Shown here: piece after piece, positions 6,566-7,228 of the stretch | Layout: each line of letters begins with the position of its first letter | Position numbering within the stretch: position 1 is the first letter of the stretch | NCBI GenBank assembly: GCA_030833605.1 | Contig: JAURGV010000118.1 | Coordinates: 1 to 7,228 of the forward strand | DNA length: 7,228 nt | Direction: 5' to 3' | Source: Rhodothermales bacterium | GTDB lineage: Bacteria; Bacteroidota; Rhodothermia; Rhodothermales; UBA10348 | Position numbers and translations under genes: made by a program | Notes under the pieces: generated by a model | What the model saw: only the letters and a program-made list of their open reading frames with translations | Told to the model about the DNA's origin: nothing | Databases searched by the model: none

Positions 6566-6620
6566 TCGAGAATCCGTATAGAATCGATGGGTTTGAGACG
6601 CTCAATATACGCAGAATCTA

Positions 6621-7228
6621 CTATCTGCCGGGTATCAGCTCGGGAATAGCTAGGTTTATCAGAAAACGCATCACAATCTTCCCATCTTTGTCTTTTCCTG
6701 ACATGATGATGTCATCATCCCCATCCCCGTTGTAGTCTCCGAATGCCAAGGAGGCACGGCTCAGCCCTTCTAGGTCAAGCTCAGCGGCGAATTGACCGTT
6801 TTCGTTTCTATATAAGCGGGTCACGCTGGGGCCGTAGGGTTTCGTTGCCCCTGAAAGAATGAGATCGGGATCCCCATCGCTGTCGTAATCTCCCCAGGCG
6901 GCTTCGCCCTGCAAAATGCCATCAAATGCAAAGGGGTGTAGCACAAACGTCCCATTTTCATTGATATAAAGGGAAGAAACCCCTTGAAGAATTTCTGGAG
7001 ACAGCCTTCCTCCGGTCAGAAACAGGTCTAAGTCCCCATCTAGATCGTAATCGGCCCAACTCACAGATCCGTTTAAAAGGCCAGGAAGGTCGGTTTGGAT
7101 CTCGGTGAACGTAGAGCCATTGTTTCGATAAATGACGCTGAAGAGTTCCCCGTTGCCTCGATCCCCGGTCATCGCCACATCTAAGTCCCCATCTCCATCC
7201 ATGTCTCCAAAAGCAGAATCACCAAACA
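6621..7228 (-). CDS. FG-GAP/VCBS repeat protein, C-terminal part (cut by right edge)
   Basis: The frame is open to the window edge, so the Met at 7202 is internal: the codons before it read FGDSAFGD and continue the repeat. About 200 residues are visible with four FG-GAP/VCBS-type repeats, 51-54 residues apart. Each has a calcium-binding loop of the D.D.DGD.D kind: GDMDGDGDLD (around 7202), DYDLDGDLD (7052-7026), DYDSDGDPD (6890-6864) and DYNGDGDDD (6737-6711). Each is followed by a hydrophobic strand and (T/S)G. Between loops come YRN.NG-like strands, as expected for blades of a beta-propeller. Such proteins are usually exported and bind partners or surfaces. The protein ends soon after the last repeat (IPELIPGR, then tandem TAG TAG) with no type IX sorting domain. 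Any signal peptide lies outside the window. Its role is unknown, and its link to the housekeeping genes downstream is probably only positional. Confidence 0.88.
   Translation of the reverse strand, partial: FGDSAFGDMDGDGDLDVAMTGDRGNGELFSVIYRNNGSTFTEIQTDLPGLLNGSVSWADYDLDGDLDLFLTGGRLSPEILQGVSSLYINENGTFVLHPFAFDGILQGEAAWGDYDSDGDPDLILSGATKPYGPSVTRLYRNENGQFAAELDLEGLSRASLAFGDYNGDGDDDIIMSGKDKDGKIVMRFLINLAIPELIPGR

Noticed and set aside
6566..6620. Possible promoter for yicC (TTGAGC with TATACG 19 bases on)
   Set aside because: Spacing is poor, the site would place the transcript start almost on the ATG, and the Bacteroidota-type TTTG / TAnnTTTG pattern is absent.
6611..6628. Short hairpin (GCAGA / TCTGC, 8-base loop) around the tandem TAG stops of the FG-GAP gene
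   Set aside because: Only 5 bp and no T-run follows on the minus strand; not enough to call a terminator.
6711..7202. Regularly spaced similar DNA segments in the FG-GAP gene as a CRISPR-like or tandem DNA repeat
   Set aside because: The similarity is at protein level (D.D.DGD.D loops every 51-54 residues); the DNA copies differ and the reading frame runs through them.
1..7228. Mobile element, phage, toxin-antitoxin or defence system
   Set aside because: No transposase, integrase, terminal repeats, toxin-like small pairs or nuclease/sensor genes; the content is housekeeping with tight spacing.

Overview
The window reads as chromosomal core DNA from a member of the Bacteroidota/Rhodothermota side of the tree (Rhodothermales or Balneolales-like). 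This is inferred from protein sequence style, from a CoaBC with Ser in the flavin-clamp motif, from an FG-GAP/VCBS repeat protein, and from the lack of recognisable Shine-Dalgarno sequences before the starts I inspected. No species can be named. Apart from the last 33 codons of a plus-strand gene at the left edge, every gene is on the minus strand.

In transcription order (right to left) the layout is: the C-terminal part of an FG-GAP/VCBS repeat protein, cut by the right edge (7228-6621); yicC (6565-5684); gmk (5646-5062); coaBC (5042-3801); a gap of about 185 bases with a 9-bp inverted repeat over the coaBC stop and a doubtful 46-codon ORF; a family 4-type uracil-DNA glycosylase (3615-2890); dnaB (2882-1317); and a serine phosphatase of the SpoIIE/RsbU type lying in two in-frame pieces (1307-918 and 917-108). 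A small hairpin with a U-tract ends this run. Converging on it from the left is the C-terminus of a TerC-family membrane protein (1-101, plus strand).

Gaps between yicC, gmk and coaBC are 37 and 19 bases; between udg, dnaB and the phosphatase they are 7 and 9 bases. These look like one or two co-transcribed units: RNA turnover (YicC), GTP/GDP supply (Gmk), coenzyme A synthesis (CoaBC), base excision repair (UDG), replication fork unwinding (DnaB) and a signalling phosphatase. No mobile element, CRISPR array, tRNA, rRNA or defence island is visible.

I do not see a new multi-gene system. The points that deserve a second look are: (1) one in-frame TAA that splits an otherwise intact phosphatase of about 399 codons; (2) a uracil-DNA glycosylase with family 4 motifs but none of the four iron-sulfur cysteines; (3) a protein-like ORF in the coaBC-udg gap; (4) no rpoZ between gmk and coaBC; (5) convergent genes whose stop codons both lie in the same terminator hairpin.
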